A stretch of 6,541 nt of DNA, from the NCBI GenBank assembly GCA_011053085.1, contig DSBE01000348.1, positions 1 through 6,541 on the forward strand. The letters run 5' to 3'. Shown one piece after another: positions 5,279 through 6,541 of the stretch. This DNA comes from Chloroflexota bacterium. GTDB taxonomy: Bacteria; Chloroflexota; Anaerolineae; Anaerolineales; Anaerolineaceae. The notes beneath the pieces are model-generated. The model ran no database searches. It was not told where the DNA came from and worked only from the letters and a program-made list of their open reading frames with translations. A program made the translations under genes and the position numbers. Each line of letters starts with the position of its first letter. The stretch's first letter is position 1.

Positions 5279-6355
5279 TCAGGCAGGTACATATCCTGTC
5301 ACCTGAGCCACACGGGAGAAGAATGCCTGCTTTTCCGGCGAATTGATACCCCAATTCACCGGTGGTGTCTGAAAACCGCTCAATTCTTTATAGCGTGTTT
5401 CCCGCGGTCGCGATCGGTAGTCCATATATTTGTCACCGCCATAGGCATCGTCACCACCATAGCCCTGGTCATAATACCCCCACGAGACCTCTGCCTGCCA
5501 GGCGGCGTCCAGGTTTGGAATACCGGGTGAATCCTCGTTGATGATGATCGGCTTGGGCGCTTTGCGGTAAGCCGGATTGCGCCTGACATGCTCGATGCCC
5601 AACTGCAAGGTATGCGGCAGGCATTCATTACCATGCAGCAGCACATAGTCACAAGCTGCCACCAATGCCGGCGATGGCAGGTTGCGGGTCACGTCCATGC
5701 CCGCCAGGCTGGTGGAAAACAGCATTTCCGGGAATTCAGGCTTCAACGCCAGAATGATCTTGTGCACCTGGTCGCCTTGCAGCAGCGATTGTTGATAACC
5801 CGGCCCGTTCTCGTTGGCAATCTCGATCAAGAAATTCTTCCTGCCAGTGTCACGCAAAAACTGACACGCATTACGGGCAGCTTTCACCACAATCTCATCC
5901 GACCAGCCCTCGGTGTGTTTCCAGTAAAAGAATCCCACGATCACCGCCATCCCCAGCGCATCGGCTGCTTCCAGCACCTGCTGCATACGATAGGTGTAGG
6001 CGGTTTTTAGTTCGCCATGTTCAGTAAAGGCGTTGTTTTTATAGTGGTTGTAGATGTGCGGGGTATAAAGGGGTCCGCCTCCCTGGAAATTAACTGTGAA
6101 CGCCAGCACGCCATGGTCGCGCCACTGCGGCAGCGCCGCACAGAATTCGTCCACATTGCGCTGTGCATCCCATACTCCCGTGTCCGGGTATGCCCAGCGG
6201 TTGCGGGTTTCGAAGTTCTCATCGTCAAAGGTCGCCTGAACCGCGCGCACATTGAACAACAAACCTTCAATTCGTTTGCCCTCAAAGGTCCGCCCCGCAT
6301 AAGTTGGCTTGCCGTCAAGGTATATGCCAGTGCCGTGAATGGTGATCTCCGTCAT
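5279..6355 (-). CDS. Clan GH-A-like glycoside hydrolase (cellulase-superfamily TIM barrel), substrate unknown
   Basis: A 358-aa protein resembling glycoside hydrolases of the (beta/alpha)8 clan GH-A. The expected pair of catalytic glutamates can be placed: an acid/base in FLIEIANENGPG (N181-E182, the NE motif after strand 4) and a likely nucleophile E274 in PIIINEDSPG (strand 7). The two are about 90 residues apart. Other barrel-like features are HGVLAFTVNFQGGGP near 81-95, GMAVIVGFFYWKH near 135-147, and DYVLLHGNE near 236-244, before the nucleophile strand. There is no signal peptide or carbohydrate-binding module, so it should act inside the cell, perhaps on imported oligosaccharides; that is inference. 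The start is ATG 6355 with AGGAG 6 nt upstream; a GTG ten codons earlier has no comparable site. An unidentified gene lies 54 nt upstream and bcp downstream, so context does not name a substrate. Confidence 0.93.
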   Translation of the reverse strand: MTEITIHGTGIYLDGKPTYAGRTFEGKRIEGLLFNVRAVQATFDDENFETRNRWAYPDTGVWDAQRNVDEFCAALPQWRDHGVLAFTVNFQGGGPLYTPHIYNHYKNNAFTEHGELKTAYTYRMQQVLEAADALGMAVIVGFFYWKHTEGWSDEIVVKAARNACQFLRDTGRKNFLIEIANENGPGYQQSLLQGDQVHKIILALKPEFPEMLFSTSLAGMDVTRNLPSPALVAACDYVLLHGNECLPHTLQLGIEHVRRNPAYRKAPKPIIINEDSPGIPNLDAAWQAEVSWGYYDQGYGGDDAYGGDKYMDYRSRPRETRYKELSGFQTPPVNWGINSPEKQAFFSRVAQVTGYVPA

Positions 6356-6361
6356 CAGTAT

Positions 6362-6366
6362 CTCCT
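6362..6366 (-). promoter_or_regulatory. Shine-Dalgarno site fixing the glycoside hydrolase start
   Basis: AGGAG on the minus strand with a 6-nt gap to the ATG at 6353-6355. It supports this start over the in-frame GTG at 6383-6385. Confidence 0.75.
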
Positions 6367-6409
6367 GAGATTGCCTTATTCTCACCCCATTATACCCGCT
6401 GGGTCCAGG

Positions 6410-6541
6410 CTATAGCGTGCGCACTTTCAATTCACGCAGCAGCTCGTACAACACTTGCAGCAGATGTTCCCGCCAGTCCGTGCCTTTCTTCAGCAGGATC
6501 CAGTAGCCATTCTTACCGGCGCGTGTATCCATCCCCAACAC
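6410..6541 (-). CDS. C-terminal end of an unidentified protein (5' end outside window)
   Basis: On the minus strand the frame is open from the window edge to a TAG at 6410-6412, giving 43 residues ending in LLRELKVRTL. The piece is charged, with a KNGYWILLKKGTDWREHLL stretch followed by what looks like a Leu-rich C-terminal helix. It resembles a genuine protein end, but I cannot name the family. It lies 54 nt upstream of the glycoside hydrolase gene in the same direction and may share its transcript. The fragment is short, so the call rests on the open frame, plausible composition and position. Confidence 0.6.
   Translation of the reverse strand: MLGMDTRAGKNGYWILLKKGTDWREHLLQVLYELLRELKVRTL

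Noticed and set aside
5588..6415. Plus-strand frames of 140 and 132 codons
   Set aside because: Both are antisense to the glycoside hydrolase-like gene, which has a good ribosome binding site and catalytic motifs.

Overview
The window looks like ordinary chromosome of a bacterium, most plausibly a member of the Chloroflexota. Three things point that way: a leuS gene controlled by a T-box leader (a class known from Firmicutes, Actinobacteria, Chloroflexota and a few others), the short type of bacterial LeuRS, and bacterial-type promoters and hairpin terminators. The taxon is an inference and was not tested against any database. No mobile element, CRISPR array or phage gene is visible.

Layout. 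Bases 1-258 (+) hold the C-terminal end of an unrecognised protein. It ends at a perfect 11-bp hairpin (262-289) that it shares with leuS arriving from the other side. leuS (298-2763, -) encodes leucyl-tRNA synthetase. It is preceded by a complete T-box riboswitch (about 2792-3057, -) with a CUC leucine specifier codon, an antiterminator and a competing terminator. Only 12 nt upstream of the T-box Stem I is tRNA-Ala(GGC) (3070-3142, -), and before it tRNA-Ala(CGC) (3176-3248, -). A consensus-like promoter (TTGACA-N17-TAAAAT, 3267-3295, -) precedes both. The spacing suggests one transcript, tRNA-Ala-tRNA-Ala-T-box-leuS.

Bases 3296-3555 carry no gene but contain several complementary segments. 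A plus-strand promoter with a near-perfect operator-like palindrome in its spacer (3556-3583) then leads into thpR (2H RNA phosphodiesterase family) and rsfS (ribosomal silencing factor). This pair closes at a bidirectional terminator (4668-4703).

The right third is read leftwards: the end of an unidentified gene (6410-6541), a cytoplasmic clan GH-A-like glycoside hydrolase of unknown substrate (5279-6355), and a BCP-type peroxiredoxin (4726-5187).

The common theme in the left and middle parts is translation: tRNAs, tRNA charging with charge-sensing control, RNA end processing and ribosome silencing. The most interesting observation is the direct coupling of two tRNA-Ala genes to a leucine T-box, with no obvious room for a separate promoter.
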